Shown: one piece after another, positions 33,960-42,597 of the stretch | Position numbering within the stretch: position 1 is the first letter of the stretch | How the letters are laid out: every line of letters begins with the position of its first letter | From: Pantoea rwandensis | Lineage (GTDB): Bacteria > Pseudomonadota > Gammaproteobacteria > Enterobacterales > Enterobacteriaceae | Direction: 5' to 3' | Assembly (NCBI RefSeq): GCF_002095475.1 | Contig: NZ_MLFR01000024.1 | Coordinates: 26,589-90,588 of the forward strand | DNA length: 64,000 nucleotides | The notes under the pieces: generated by a model | Told to the model about the DNA's origin: nothing | Databases searched by the model: none | The model's input: the letters and a program-made list of their open reading frames with translations, nothing else | Program-made: the position numbers and the translations under genes

Positions 33960-36347
33960 TCAATCCCTCAAGGTTGCCTGGAATCGCTCTTTTAATGCCG
34001 CAACGCATTTGGCAACGGTCGCGGCAATCTCCTCTTCTTCGAGTGTCCGGCTGGTATCCTGCAAAATTAGGCTAATCGCGAGGCTCTTTTCGCCCTCGTT
34101 CACGCCCTTACCACGGTACACGTCAAACAAGTTTACGCCAACTACCTGATTTACGCCAACTTTCTTACACTCCGCGATGATATCTGCTGCAGGCACGTTT
34201 TCGGCCACTACAACAGCGATATCACGGCGGTTTGCCGGGAAGCGTGAAATCTCGCGCGCGTCAGGCAGGACGCGGTCTGCGACCTTATTCCAAAGCAGTT
34301 CAAACACTAAGGTGCGGCCGTTGAGATCCAGCTTACGTTCCAGCTCCGGATGAACCACTCCGATAAATCCGATTCGTTCGCCACGTAAATAAATTGCAGC
34401 GCTCTGACCTGGGTGCAGCGCCGGATTGGCTTCTGCACGGAAAGAAATCTCATCAAGTTTACCGGTCAAATCCAGCAGCGATTCTAAATCGCCTTTTAAA
34501 TCATAGAAGTCAACTGTCTGGCGCGCCAGATCCCAATGCTCTTCATAGCGATTACCGCTCAGAACGCCCGCCAGCATAAGATCCTGGCGGATACCGAGAT
34601 CGGCCTGCGTATCAGGAACAAAGCGCAAACCGCTCTCAAACAGGCGTACACGGCTTTGCTGACGATTCTGGTTGTATACCACTGCACCGAGCAGACCGGT
34701 CCACAGCGACAGGCGCATCGCCGACATATCGCTGGAAATCGGGCTAGGCAGAATCAGCGCTTCTTCGCCCGGATGCAGCAGTTGCTGCACTTTCGGATCA
34801 ACGAAGCTATAGGTAATGGCTTCCTGATAACCTTTATCGACCAGCAAATTACGTGCACGCTTCAGCGACAAATCGGCTTCACGATGCTGAGTCATGATCA
34901 GACTGGCTTTCACCGGCACATCTGGAATGTTGTTGTAACCGTATACGCGGGCCACTTCTTCGACCAGATCTTCCTCAATCGCCATATCGAAACGCCAGCT
35001 CGGCGCAACAGCTGTCCACTGGCCATTTCCTACAGTCACTTCACAACCGAGGCGAGTCAGAATGTCCGTGACCTGCGCATCGGCAATCACATGACCAATT
35101 AGGCGGTCGAGTTTTTCGCGACGCAGTGTGATGGTCGCGCGCTCAGGCAGTTTGCTGGCATCGGTTTGATCGATAACCGGACCCGCTTCACCGCCGCAGA
35201 TGTCGAGCAGCAGCTGGGTAGCGCGCTCAATGGCTTTGAATTGCAGAGCGGGATCAACACCACGCTCATAACGATGTGACGCATCAGTATGCAGGCCCTG
35301 ACGACGCGCACGGCCGGTGATCGCCAGCGGTTCAAAGAAGGCACACTCGAACAGCACATTTTTGGTCTCTTCGTTCACACCAGAGTGCTCACCGCCAAAA
35401 ATGCCGCCCATCGCCAGCGCTTTCTGGTGATCGGCGATGACCAGCGTGTCGCTGCTGAGTTTGGCTTCGGTGCCATCCAGCAGGGTCAGTACTTCGCCCT
35501 CTTCCGCCATGCGCACTACGATGCCGCCATCAATGCGGTCAAGGTCAAAAGCGTGCATTGGCTGACCGAGTTCCAGCAGAACGTAGTTGGTGATGTCTAC
35601 TACCGGATCGATAGAACGGATGCCGCAGCGGCGCAGTTTTTCACGCATCCACAATGGCGTTGCCGCTTTCACGTTAATCCCTTTCACTACGCGGCCCAGA
35701 TAACGTGGGCAGGCATCAGTGGCATCGACGCGAATAGAGAAAGTATCGGTAATGGTTGCTTTGACAGGCTCAATCGTCGGCTCAGTCAGCGGCAAACCGT
35801 TAACCACTGCCACATCGCGCGCGATACCGATAATACCGAGGCAATCTGCGCGGTTTGGCGTCACGCTGATTTCGATGGTGTTGTCATCCAGCTGCAGGTA
35901 GCTACGGATGTCAGTGCCGACCGGCGCATCAGCAGGCAATTCAATGATGCCGCTGTGATCGTCGGAAATACCCAACTCAGAGAACGAGCACAGCATGCCT
36001 TCTGAAGGCTCACCGCGCAGTTTCGCTGCTTTGATTTTGAAATCACCCGGCAGCACAGCGCCTACGGTCGCCACGGCGACTTTCAGGCCTTGGCGGCAGT
36101 TTGGCGCGCCACAAACGATATCCAGCAGGCGCTCGCCGCCAACATTGATTTTGGTCACGCGCAGTTTATCGGCGTTCGGGTGCTGGCCGCACTCCACCAC
36201 TTCACCCACCACTACACCATGGAACGCACCGGCGACCGGATCAACACCATCCACTTCGAGGCCGGCCATGGTGATTTGCTCAGACAGCGCAGCGCTGTCC
36301 AGGGCTGGATTTACCCATTCGCGTAACCAGAGTTCACTGAATTTCAT
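33960..36347 (-). CDS. pheT: Phenylalanyl-tRNA synthetase, beta chain
   Basis: Large subunit of the alpha2-beta2 enzyme that charges tRNA-Phe, 795 residues as in E. coli. Domains in order: an N-terminal tRNA-binding OB fold (residues 40-150), the B3/B4 editing region in the middle, the B5 DNA-binding-like domain, a catalytic-like core, and a C-terminal anticodon-binding ferredoxin fold (FPANRRDIAVVV near residue 710). It follows pheS after 14 bases and is followed by ihfA. Confidence 0.97.
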   Translation of the reverse strand: MKFSELWLREWVNPALDSAALSEQITMAGLEVDGVDPVAGAFHGVVVGEVVECGQHPNADKLRVTKINVGGERLLDIVCGAPNCRQGLKVAVATVGAVLPGDFKIKAAKLRGEPSEGMLCSFSELGISDDHSGIIELPADAPVGTDIRSYLQLDDNTIEISVTPNRADCLGIIGIARDVAVVNGLPLTEPTIEPVKATITDTFSIRVDATDACPRYLGRVVKGINVKAATPLWMREKLRRCGIRSIDPVVDITNYVLLELGQPMHAFDLDRIDGGIVVRMAEEGEVLTLLDGTEAKLSSDTLVIADHQKALAMGGIFGGEHSGVNEETKNVLFECAFFEPLAITGRARRQGLHTDASHRYERGVDPALQFKAIERATQLLLDICGGEAGPVIDQTDASKLPERATITLRREKLDRLIGHVIADAQVTDILTRLGCEVTVGNGQWTAVAPSWRFDMAIEEDLVEEVARVYGYNNIPDVPVKASLIMTQHREADLSLKRARNLLVDKGYQEAITYSFVDPKVQQLLHPGEEALILPSPISSDMSAMRLSLWTGLLGAVVYNQNRQQSRVRLFESGLRFVPDTQADLGIRQDLMLAGVLSGNRYEEHWDLARQTVDFYDLKGDLESLLDLTGKLDEISFRAEANPALHPGQSAAIYLRGERIGFIGVVHPELERKLDLNGRTLVFELLWNKVADRVLPDAREISRFPANRRDIAVVVAENVPAADIIAECKKVGVNQVVGVNLFDVYRGKGVNEGEKSLAISLILQDTSRTLEEEEIAATVAKCVAALKERFQATLRD

Positions 36348-36361
36348 TGGATAACCTGCCC

Positions 36362-37345
36362 TTATTTAAATTGTTTGAGGAAACGTAAATCATTTTCGAA
36401 GAAGGCGCGCAGATCGTTGACGCCGTAACGCAGCATGGTGAGACGCTCCATACCCATACCGAAGGCGAAGCCAGAGTAGACTTCCGGATCGATACCCACA
36501 TTGCGCAGGACATTTGGATGCACCATGCCGCAGCCCAGCACTTCCAGCCACTTGCCGTTTTTACCCATCACATCCACTTCCGCGGAGGGTTCGGTGAACG
36601 GGAAGTAAGAAGGACGGAAGCGAATCTGCAGGTCTTCTTCAAAGAAGTTGTTCAGGAAATCATGCAGCGTGCCTTTCAGATTGGTGAAGCTGATGTCTTT
36701 ATCAACGATCAGGCCTTCCATCTGGTGGAACATTGGGGTGTGGGTTTGATCGTAGTCGTTACGATAAACGCGACCAGGCGCGATAATACGGATCGGCGGC
36801 TGCTGGTTTTTCATGGTGCGGATCTGCACGCCAGAAGTCTGTGTGCGCAGCAGACGAGTGGCATCGAACCAGAAAGTGTCATGGTCAGCACGTGCCGGAT
36901 GGTGGCCCGGAATGTTCAGTGCGTCGAAGTTATGATAGTCATCTTCAATTTCCGGCCCCGTGACCACCGCAAAGCCCAACTCGCCAAAGAAGTTTTCAAT
37001 ACGGTCGATGGTGCGGGTAACCGGATGCAAACCACCGTTCTCAACACGACGGCCAGGCAGCGAGACGTCGATGGTCTCAGCGGCGAGGCGCGCATTCAGT
37101 TCAGCGCTTTCCAGGGTGTTTTTACGCTCGGTAAGACGATCCTGAACTTGCTGTTTTGCTTCATTGATCACTGCACCTGCTGCAGGGCGTTCTTCTGCTG
37201 GCAGCTCACGCAGGGTGGTCATTTGCAGTGTCAGATGCCCTTTCTTACCCAGGAATTCGACGCGCACGGCGTCCAGGGCGGCGATATCCGACGCCTCGTC
37301 GATAGCGGCCGTGGCACGGGCCACCAGGTCTGCGAGTTGGGACAT
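36362..37345 (-). CDS. pheS: Phenylalanyl-tRNA synthetase, alpha chain
   Basis: Catalytic subunit, 327 residues as in E. coli, a class II synthetase. It shows the N-terminal coiled coil, motif 2 near residues 190-210 (RIIAPGRVYRNDYDQTHTP) and motif 3 GFAFGMGMERLTML near residue 300. GAGG precedes the ATG. Expression is controlled by the pheM leader peptide and attenuator upstream. Confidence 0.97.
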   Translation of the reverse strand: MSQLADLVARATAAIDEASDIAALDAVRVEFLGKKGHLTLQMTTLRELPAEERPAAGAVINEAKQQVQDRLTERKNTLESAELNARLAAETIDVSLPGRRVENGGLHPVTRTIDRIENFFGELGFAVVTGPEIEDDYHNFDALNIPGHHPARADHDTFWFDATRLLRTQTSGVQIRTMKNQQPPIRIIAPGRVYRNDYDQTHTPMFHQMEGLIVDKDISFTNLKGTLHDFLNNFFEEDLQIRFRPSYFPFTEPSAEVDVMGKNGKWLEVLGCGMVHPNVLRNVGIDPEVYSGFAFGMGMERLTMLRYGVNDLRAFFENDLRFLKQFK

Positions 37346-37417
37346 GATTTCCTCTTCTTCCAGCCGGGCTGGTCAGTTCTTGTAAGGACCGTGAGATCCG
37401 ATTAAGTGTCGCCAGAA

Positions 37418-37445
37418 ACAAAAAAGCCTCCACGAGGGAGGCTTT
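37418..37445 (-). terminator. pheST attenuator terminator
   Basis: AAAGCCTCC/GGAGGCTTT stem followed by T on the minus strand, between the leader peptide pheM and pheS. When charged tRNA-Phe is plentiful the hairpin should form and stop transcription. Confidence 0.85.
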
Positions 37446-37492
37446 CAGCGCGATTTTTCGTTTCTTTTCTTATGCGCAAAAGCCCCCGATTT

Positions 37493-37537
37493 TCAGGCGC
37501 TAAAGTAAAAAAAGAAACGGAAAATAGCAGCGTGCAT
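37493..37537 (-). CDS. pheM: pheST leader peptide PheM (14 aa)
   Basis: A 14-residue peptide, MHAAIFRFFFYFSA, with five phenylalanines, four of them within seven residues. The E. coli PheM sequence I recall is also 14 residues and differs at positions 2 and 14. Ribosome stalling at the Phe codons when tRNA-Phe is uncharged would prevent the downstream terminator from forming. AAGGTAACGCAAGC precedes the ATG. The gene is too short for ordinary ORF calling. Confidence 0.92.
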   Translation of the reverse strand: MHAAIFRFFFYFSA

Positions 37538-37571
37538 GCTTGCGTTACCTTGTATTGATAGAAACCGCACT

Positions 37572-37600
37572 ATTGAAAAGCCCAGCGGTTAAAATGTCAA
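37572..37600 (-). promoter_or_regulatory. pheM-pheST promoter
   Basis: On the minus strand a consensus TTGACA is followed after 17 bases by TTCAAT. It would start transcription about 25-30 bases before pheM. Confidence 0.6.
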
Positions 37601-37624
37601 TCTTTTGCGTGAGTTGCAGGCAAT

Positions 37625-37650
37625 AAAAAAGGGAGCAAGCTCCCTTTTTC
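37625..37650 (-). terminator. Terminator after rplT
   Basis: AAAAAGGGAGC/GCTCCCTTTTT stem, with T on the minus side, between rplT and the pheS promoter. Confidence 0.85.
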
Positions 37651-37657
37651 ATCTGAC

Positions 37658-38014
37658 TTACGCCAGAGCTGATTTTGCTTTTTCGACCAGTGCCGTGAAG
37701 GTCACTTTGTCGAATACAGCGATGTCAGCCAGAATCTTACGGTCGATTTCAATAGAGGCTTTTTTCAGGCCATTGATGAAACGGCTGTAAGAGATACCGT
37801 TCTGACGAGCCGCAGCGTTGATACGCGCGATCCACAGTTGACGGAACTGACGCTTACGTTGACGACGGTCACGGTAAGCATACTGACCAGCTTTGATAAC
37901 AGCCTGGAAGGCAACGCGGTAGACACGTGAACGTGCACCGTAATAGCCTTTAGCTTGTTTTAAGATTTTCTTGTGACGTGCGCGAGCAACTACACCACGT
38001 TTAACGCGAGCCAT
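37658..38014 (-). CDS. rplT: 50S ribosomal protein L20
   Basis: Early-assembly large-subunit protein of 118 residues, very basic, starting MARVKRGVVARARHKKILKQ. L20 also represses translation of rpmI and rplT by binding the leader before rpmI. It lies 82 bases after rpmI and ends before a terminator. Confidence 0.98.
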   Translation of the reverse strand: MARVKRGVVARARHKKILKQAKGYYGARSRVYRVAFQAVIKAGQYAYRDRRQRKRQFRQLWIARINAAARQNGISYSRFINGLKKASIEIDRKILADIAVFDKVTFTALVEKAKSALA

Positions 38015-38096
38015 ATTAGCTCTCCTGTATCATATTCTGTGATGCCCTATTCCCTGCAATACGCAAAGTGTTCAGGCAGATTTATAAAAAGTTAAC

Positions 38097-38294
38097 TTAT
38101 GCGTATGGCAGGCAGGCAATAACCAGACCCAGATCGCCTTTAGACACCATGCCTTTCGGACGCAGGTGACGTTTACGCTTAGTAGACTTCTTAGTCAGAA
38201 TGTGACGGAGACCCGCGCGCTTACGCTTGAAGCCGCCAGAAGCGGTTTTCTTGAAGCGTTTAGCTGCACCACGTACAGTTTTAATCTTTGGCAT
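38097..38294 (-). CDS. rpmI: 50S ribosomal protein L35
   Basis: A 65-residue basic large-subunit protein (MPKIKTVRGAAKRFKKTASG), same length as in E. coli. The 100 bases between it and infC hold a CAGCGC/GCGCTG hairpin; in E. coli this region is part of the L20-binding translational operator. It is cotranscribed with infC and rplT. Confidence 0.97.
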   Translation of the reverse strand: MPKIKTVRGAAKRFKKTASGGFKRKRAGLRHILTKKSTKRKRHLRPKGMVSKGDLGLVIACLPYA

Positions 38295-38395
38295 TTTTAC
38301 AAATATCCACTTCGCATTGTTAATAAAATGAATCAGACAGGCGAATAAAGTGCCGCACAGCGCAAGCGCTGCACGACGTTTTATTACTTGAAGGC

Positions 38396-38947
38396 CTACT
38401 GCTTCTTCTTCGGTGCGAGCACCATGATCATCTGACGACCTTCGATCTTCGAAGGGAAGGACTCGACAATCGCCAGATCCATGTCTTCACACAGATCTTT
38501 ACGGACGCGGTTAAGCACTTCCATACCGATCTGCTGGTGCGCCATCTCACGACCGCGGAAACGCAGCGTGATTTTGGCTTTATCGCCCTCTTCCAGAAAG
38601 CGAATCAGGTTGCGTAGTTTGACCTGATAGTCGCCATCATCGGTACCAGGACGGAATTTGATTTCCTTGACCTGGATAACTTTCTGCTTCTTCTTCTGTT
38701 CCTTAGAAGACTTACTCTTTTCATAAAGGAACTTGCCGTAATCCATAATACGGCAAACCGGCGGTTCGGCGTTCGGGCTGATTTCAACTAAATCTACGCC
38801 AGCTTCTTCGGCTTTCTCAATTGCTTCGCGCAATGTAACGATGCCAAGTTGCTCGCCGTCTACGCCAGTTAAGCGCACTTCGGTAGCACGGATTTCGCCG
38901 TTGATACGGTTCGGACGCGTCGGTTGTACTCGTTTTCCGCCTTTAAT
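38396..38947 (-). CDS. infC: Translation initiation factor IF-3, AUU start
   Basis: Binds the 30S subunit and checks start-codon choice. The frame begins with ATT (AUU), giving M-K-G-G-K-R-V-Q-P-T-R-P-N-R-I as in E. coli, where the same rare start lets IF-3 repress its own synthesis. AATAAGG lies just before it. With this start the protein has 183 residues; the nearest ATG in the frame would lose the first 23. The C-terminus ends APKKKQ. The gene starts four bases after the thrS stop codon. Confidence 0.96.
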   Translation of the reverse strand: MKGGKRVQPTRPNRINGEIRATEVRLTGVDGEQLGIVTLREAIEKAEEAGVDLVEISPNAEPPVCRIMDYGKFLYEKSKSSKEQKKKQKVIQVKEIKFRPGTDDGDYQVKLRNLIRFLEEGDKAKITLRFRGREMAHQQIGMEVLNRVRKDLCEDMDLAIVESFPSKIEGRQMIMVLAPKKKQ

Positions 38948-38951
38948 AACC

Positions 38952-40880
38952 TTATTCCTCTAATTGGTGAAGATGTCGGCTGCGAATCTCTTGTTGCAGC
39001 TTCTCAACAAACACATCTACGTCCATGCTCCCGAGGTCTTTACCACGGCGGGTGCGCACGGCAACTTTGCCTGCTTCCACCTCTTTCTCACCGCAAACCA
39101 GCATATAAGGGACGCGACGTAATGTGTGCTCGCGGATTTTAAAGCCTATCTTCTCGTTTCTCAAGTCTGCTTTGACACGAATGCCCGCTTTCTGCAATTT
39201 CTTTGTCAATTCGCTGACATAATCTGCCTGACTGTCGGTGATATTCATCACTACAGCCTGCACGGGTGCCAGCCAGCTCGGGAAGAAGCCCGCGAACTCT
39301 TCGGTCAGGATGCCGATAAAGCGCTCCATTGAACCGAGAATTGCACGGTGAATCATCACCGGTGTCTGACGGTCGTTATTTTCACCCACATAAGTGGCAT
39401 CCAGACGTTTTGGCAGGGAGAAGTCTAGCTGAACGGTGCCACACTGCCATGCGCGGTCGAGGCAATCGTACAGGGTAAACTCAATTTTCGGGCCGTAAAA
39501 GGCACCTTCTCCTGGCTGATATTCGAACGGAATTTCGTTCTCTTTCAGCGCTTCTGCTAAATCGACTTCCGCACGGTCCCACATTTCATCGGTACCGATA
39601 CGTTTTTCCGGACGGGTCGACAGTTTCACCACGATTTTTTCAAAACCGAAGGTGCTGTACATGTCGTACACCATACGGATACAGCTGTTCACCTCATCAC
39701 GTACCTGATCTTCGGTACAGAAGACGTGAGCATCATCTTGGGTAAAGCCACGTACACGCATCAAGCCATGCAGTGCACCTGATGGTTCGTTACGGTGGCA
39801 GCTACCAAACTCCGCCATACGCAGTGGCAGGTCACGGTAGGATTTCAGACCCTGATTAAAGATCTGTACGTGGCCTGGGCAGTTCATTGGCTTGATGCAA
39901 TATTCACGGTTCTCAGAAGAGGTGGTGAACATGGCTTCTTTATAGTTTTCCCAGTGACCGGTTTTTTCCCACAGCACGCGGTCCATCATGAACGGACCTT
40001 TCACTTCCTGGTAATCGTATTCTTTCAGCTTGGTACGGACGAACACTTCCAGTTCACGGAAGATGGTCCAACCGTCATTGTGCCAGAACACCATACCTGG
40101 CGCCTCTTCCTGCATATGGTACAGGTCAAGCTGCTTACCGATTTTACGGTGATCGCGTTTCGCCGCTTCTTCCAGACGCTGTAAATAGGCCGCCAGCTGC
40201 TTTTTATCGCCCCAGGCTGTGCCGTAAATACGCTGCAGCATTTTATTATCACTGTTGCCGCGCCAGTAAGCACCGGAAATTTTCTGCAGTTTGAAGTGAT
40301 GGCAGAAACGCATATTCGGCACGTGCGGACCGCGACACATGTCGATGTATTCTTCATGATGGTACAAGCCAGGCTGATCATCATGGCTGATGTTTTCGTC
40401 AAGAATGGTGGTTTTGTAGCTTTCGCCACGCTCAGCAAACACATCACGTGCTTCCTGCCAGCTCACCTTTTTCTTCACAACATCGTAATTAGTCTCAGCC
40501 AACTGGTGCATACGCTTTTCCAGCAGCTCAAGATCTTCCTGCGTCAGGGTGTGTTCGAGGTCGACGTCATAATAGAAGCCGTTATCGATCACCGGGCCAA
40601 TCGCCATTTTGGTATTCGGCCACAATTGTTTGATCGCATGCCCTAACAGGTGCGCACAAGAGTGACGAATAATTTCCAGACCGGCTTCATCTTTGGCGGT
40701 GATAATTGCCACCTGAGCATCTTCGGTGATCGGATCAACCGCATCAACCAATTCGCCATTTACACGACCGGCAATACAGGCTTTCGCCAAACCCGGTCCG
40801 ATATCCAGAGCGATATCCATCACGCTGACCGGACGGTCAAAGACGCGCTGGCTGCCATCAGGAAGAGTAATTACTGGCAT
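38952..40880 (-). CDS. thrS: Threonyl-tRNA synthetase
   Basis: Class II synthetase of 642 residues, as in E. coli. Order: TGS domain (residues 1-60), editing domain with HSCAHLLGHA near residue 73 and the CRGPH segment near 182, catalytic core (residues 240-535), and C-terminal anticodon-binding domain. AAGGATATGAA precedes the ATG. An anticodon-arm-like hairpin lies just upstream, matching the known translational self-repression of thrS. It heads the thrS-infC-rpmI-rplT cluster. Confidence 0.98.
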   Translation of the reverse strand: MPVITLPDGSQRVFDRPVSVMDIALDIGPGLAKACIAGRVNGELVDAVDPITEDAQVAIITAKDEAGLEIIRHSCAHLLGHAIKQLWPNTKMAIGPVIDNGFYYDVDLEHTLTQEDLELLEKRMHQLAETNYDVVKKKVSWQEARDVFAERGESYKTTILDENISHDDQPGLYHHEEYIDMCRGPHVPNMRFCHHFKLQKISGAYWRGNSDNKMLQRIYGTAWGDKKQLAAYLQRLEEAAKRDHRKIGKQLDLYHMQEEAPGMVFWHNDGWTIFRELEVFVRTKLKEYDYQEVKGPFMMDRVLWEKTGHWENYKEAMFTTSSENREYCIKPMNCPGHVQIFNQGLKSYRDLPLRMAEFGSCHRNEPSGALHGLMRVRGFTQDDAHVFCTEDQVRDEVNSCIRMVYDMYSTFGFEKIVVKLSTRPEKRIGTDEMWDRAEVDLAEALKENEIPFEYQPGEGAFYGPKIEFTLYDCLDRAWQCGTVQLDFSLPKRLDATYVGENNDRQTPVMIHRAILGSMERFIGILTEEFAGFFPSWLAPVQAVVMNITDSQADYVSELTKKLQKAGIRVKADLRNEKIGFKIREHTLRRVPYMLVCGEKEVEAGKVAVRTRRGKDLGSMDVDVFVEKLQQEIRSRHLHQLEE

Positions 40881-40901
40881 TTCATATCCTTAATTGCAGT
40901 G

Positions 40902-40922
40902 GTAAGCCACACGAAAGCCTAC
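40902..40922 (-). promoter_or_regulatory. thrS translational operator, tRNA-Thr anticodon mimic
   Basis: In the leader, 22-42 bases before the start codon, GTAGGC pairs with GCTTAC (one G-U pair) around the nine-base loop TTTCGTGTG. The loop contains CGT, a threonine anticodon. E. coli ThrRS binds such an arm in its own mRNA and blocks the ribosome. Confidence 0.6.
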
Positions 40923-41069
40923 ATGCAACATTGAGTTCTGTTTGAGTAACCCGGCGTAATGTCAGACCCACGTTGTCGGAATGACGCCAGGAATGTAAAG
41001 CGCCGGAGATAATAGCAGCTTTCGCCCGCGATCTAAACCCGTGAAAAATGCGCTAAGCCATCGAGAGAT

Positions 41070-41111
41070 AAAAAAAACCGCTGCGCGGCGTAAGCCGGCA
41101 ACGGTTTTTTC
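41070..41111 (-). terminator. Terminator after ydiY
   Basis: Outer AAAAAACCG/CGGTTTTTT stem with an imperfect GC-rich inner part, 13 bases past the ydiY stop codon on the minus strand. Confidence 0.75.
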
Positions 41112-41123
41112 ATCACGGCTTGC

Positions 41124-41885
41124 TTACATGGCGTAAGAAAGCTGGATGGTGGTTTTGGTGTCGGTACGATCTGGCGCAGACTCTGGCGGATTGTTATTCC
41201 AGGTCACGTTGTAAGCCAGCTTCAGCGCAAAATGCGAGTTAATCGCTACCTGCAAGCCGGTTTCGGAGTTCACTGTAGTGTCGTCACCGAAGCTGCTCAA
41301 CACTGACACACCCTGAATGAACTTGGTGGTATCTGTCAGCTGCCATTGATAGCTCACTGCACCATAGCCTAAGGCTTTAGTTTCGTGGCCACCCGCGTGG
41401 AAGTCATCATAACGCACACCCGGACCGAATTCAGCACGCAGTGAATGCACTGGACCGTTGAGGATCTGGCGACCATAACCCGCGGTTGCAACATCACGTG
41501 AATCATAACCGTTAAAGCGGTCGCTCAACCAGCTTGCCTGACCAAACAGGTAATCAGCGCTGTTCATATTGTAACGCGTACGACCACCCAAGCTATAAGT
41601 CTCTGACGAACGCTCATCGTTTGAAGAGTTGTTCGCCGCATTACCCCAGAGGCTGTAAGCGGTGTTGGTCTGATACCACGTCATATTGGTTGCAGCACTC
41701 AGCGCTGAACTGGTGGTGTTACCGGTTTGAGCCAGATAACCCGCTGACGCGCTGCCTTCAAACGGTTTTTTCGCCGTTGAAGGGTCATCCATGGAGGTAA
41801 AAACGGTGTTATCAGCTAATGCCTGGTGACAAAATGCTCCAGCAGAGAGCAATAAAACAGCGGACAGCTTATTAAAGGCTTTCAT
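41124..41885 (-). CDS. ydiY: Outer-membrane DUF481 protein YdiY
   Basis: A probable outer-membrane beta-barrel of the DUF481 family, 253 residues. It has a signal peptide ending ALA (about residue 23), then alternating polar/apolar strands rich in Ser, Thr, Tyr and Asn, and ends in QLSYAM. Segments such as SNDERSSETYSLGGR and LFGQASWLSDRFNGY agree with E. coli YdiY, an acid-inducible protein of unknown function. The ATG gives MKAFNKLSAVLLLSAGAF; the frame opens 21 codons earlier. E. coli has pfkB between ydiY and ydiZ; here it is missing. Confidence 0.9.
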   Translation of the reverse strand: MKAFNKLSAVLLLSAGAFCHQALADNTVFTSMDDPSTAKKPFEGSASAGYLAQTGNTTSSALSAATNMTWYQTNTAYSLWGNAANNSSNDERSSETYSLGGRTRYNMNSADYLFGQASWLSDRFNGYDSRDVATAGYGRQILNGPVHSLRAEFGPGVRYDDFHAGGHETKALGYGAVSYQWQLTDTTKFIQGVSVLSSFGDDTTVNSETGLQVAINSHFALKLAYNVTWNNNPPESAPDRTDTKTTIQLSYAM

Positions 41886-42022
41886 TAAATGTGACCCGTA
41901 CGGCAGTTTAAAAAAGGGTGAGTCTGAAGAGTTTTCCCAGCCAATCAATGCAATTTACGGTAAGTTTTGTAAAAAAATATGAAATCGCCGGAAAAGCCAG
42001 GTTTCGCGTTGGCCCCGCTTGC

Positions 42023-42044
42023 GTAATGGGATTTTTCCCATTAC
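42023..42044. other. Perfect hairpin in the ydiY-ydiZ space
   Basis: GTAATGGGA/TCCCATTAC, nine perfect pairs around TTTT, in the 330-base divergent space. It has no T tail on either strand and I cannot assign it; it could be an operator or a leader structure of ydiY. Confidence 0.35.
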
Positions 42045-42140
42045 CGGCGCGCATTATAAGAGGCATTTAGCGAAATAGCAGCTTAATTGCTACAAGAATT
42101 TTCCGAACCTCACTGACACAGATTTACGCCCTCGCCCAAG

Positions 42141-42169
42141 TTCAAATTGTATGGAATTCGCTCTATAAG
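42141..42169 (+). promoter_or_regulatory. Predicted ydiZ promoter
   Basis: TTCAAA and TATAAG separated by 17 bases, about 50 bases before the ydiZ start codon. Confidence 0.5.
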
Positions 42170-42216
42170 CCGCACTGGTCTACGCTGAAATTTGTTCCAT
42201 TACAACGAGGTGAAGG

Positions 42217-42507
42217 ATGAGCGACCACGACCTTAAACGTTACATTGTCACGCTAAACTACAAAGATGAGAGCTTGAGCGACCTCCAGTCACTTAACAGC
42301 GTGATGGTTAATGGAGGTTACAGCACCACCATAAAAGATGATGAGGGGCATCCACACGAATTAGGCACCAATAGCTTTGGCCTGATCAGTGCACTGGAAC
42401 AGCAAGAAGCGATTGCGCAAACGGTGGGACTCGCTGAAGTCGCATTACATCGTAAACCTGAAGTTGAGATCACCACGCTAGAAGATTATTTGAAGTCGCA
42501 ATCCTGA
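42217..42507 (+). CDS. ydiZ: GhoS-family protein YdiZ
   Basis: A 96-residue cytosolic protein, the length of E. coli YdiZ at the same place. It resembles GhoS, the endoribonuclease antitoxin of the GhoT/GhoS type V pair: KRYIVTLNY near the start, DDEGHPHELGTNSFGL in the middle and EITTLEDYLK near the end line up with the GhoS fold. No short hydrophobic GhoT-like frame follows in the 90 bases before yniA, so it is an orphan here. CGAGGTGAAGG precedes the ATG. Whether it cleaves RNA is not known. Confidence 0.75.
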   Translation: MSDHDLKRYIVTLNYKDESLSDLQSLNSVMVNGGYSTTIKDDEGHPHELGTNSFGLISALEQQEAIAQTVGLAEVALHRKPEVEITTLEDYLKSQS

Positions 42508-42597
42508 AGGAGTGCAAAAATCAGGCAGCAACACTGGTTTTGCTCAAGTTTTGCGCGCTACAATCACACTTACGCAGCGAATTAAGAGGATTACCCA

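Noticed and set aside
35289..36005. 238-codon open frame on the plus strand across pheT
   Set aside because: Antisense shadow of pheT with atypical composition.
36518..37405. 295-codon open frame on the plus strand across pheS
   Set aside because: Antisense to a clear pheS; no ribosome-binding site or recognisable domain.
42508..42597. ghoT-like toxin frame next to ydiZ
   Set aside because: No short hydrophobic frame on either strand.
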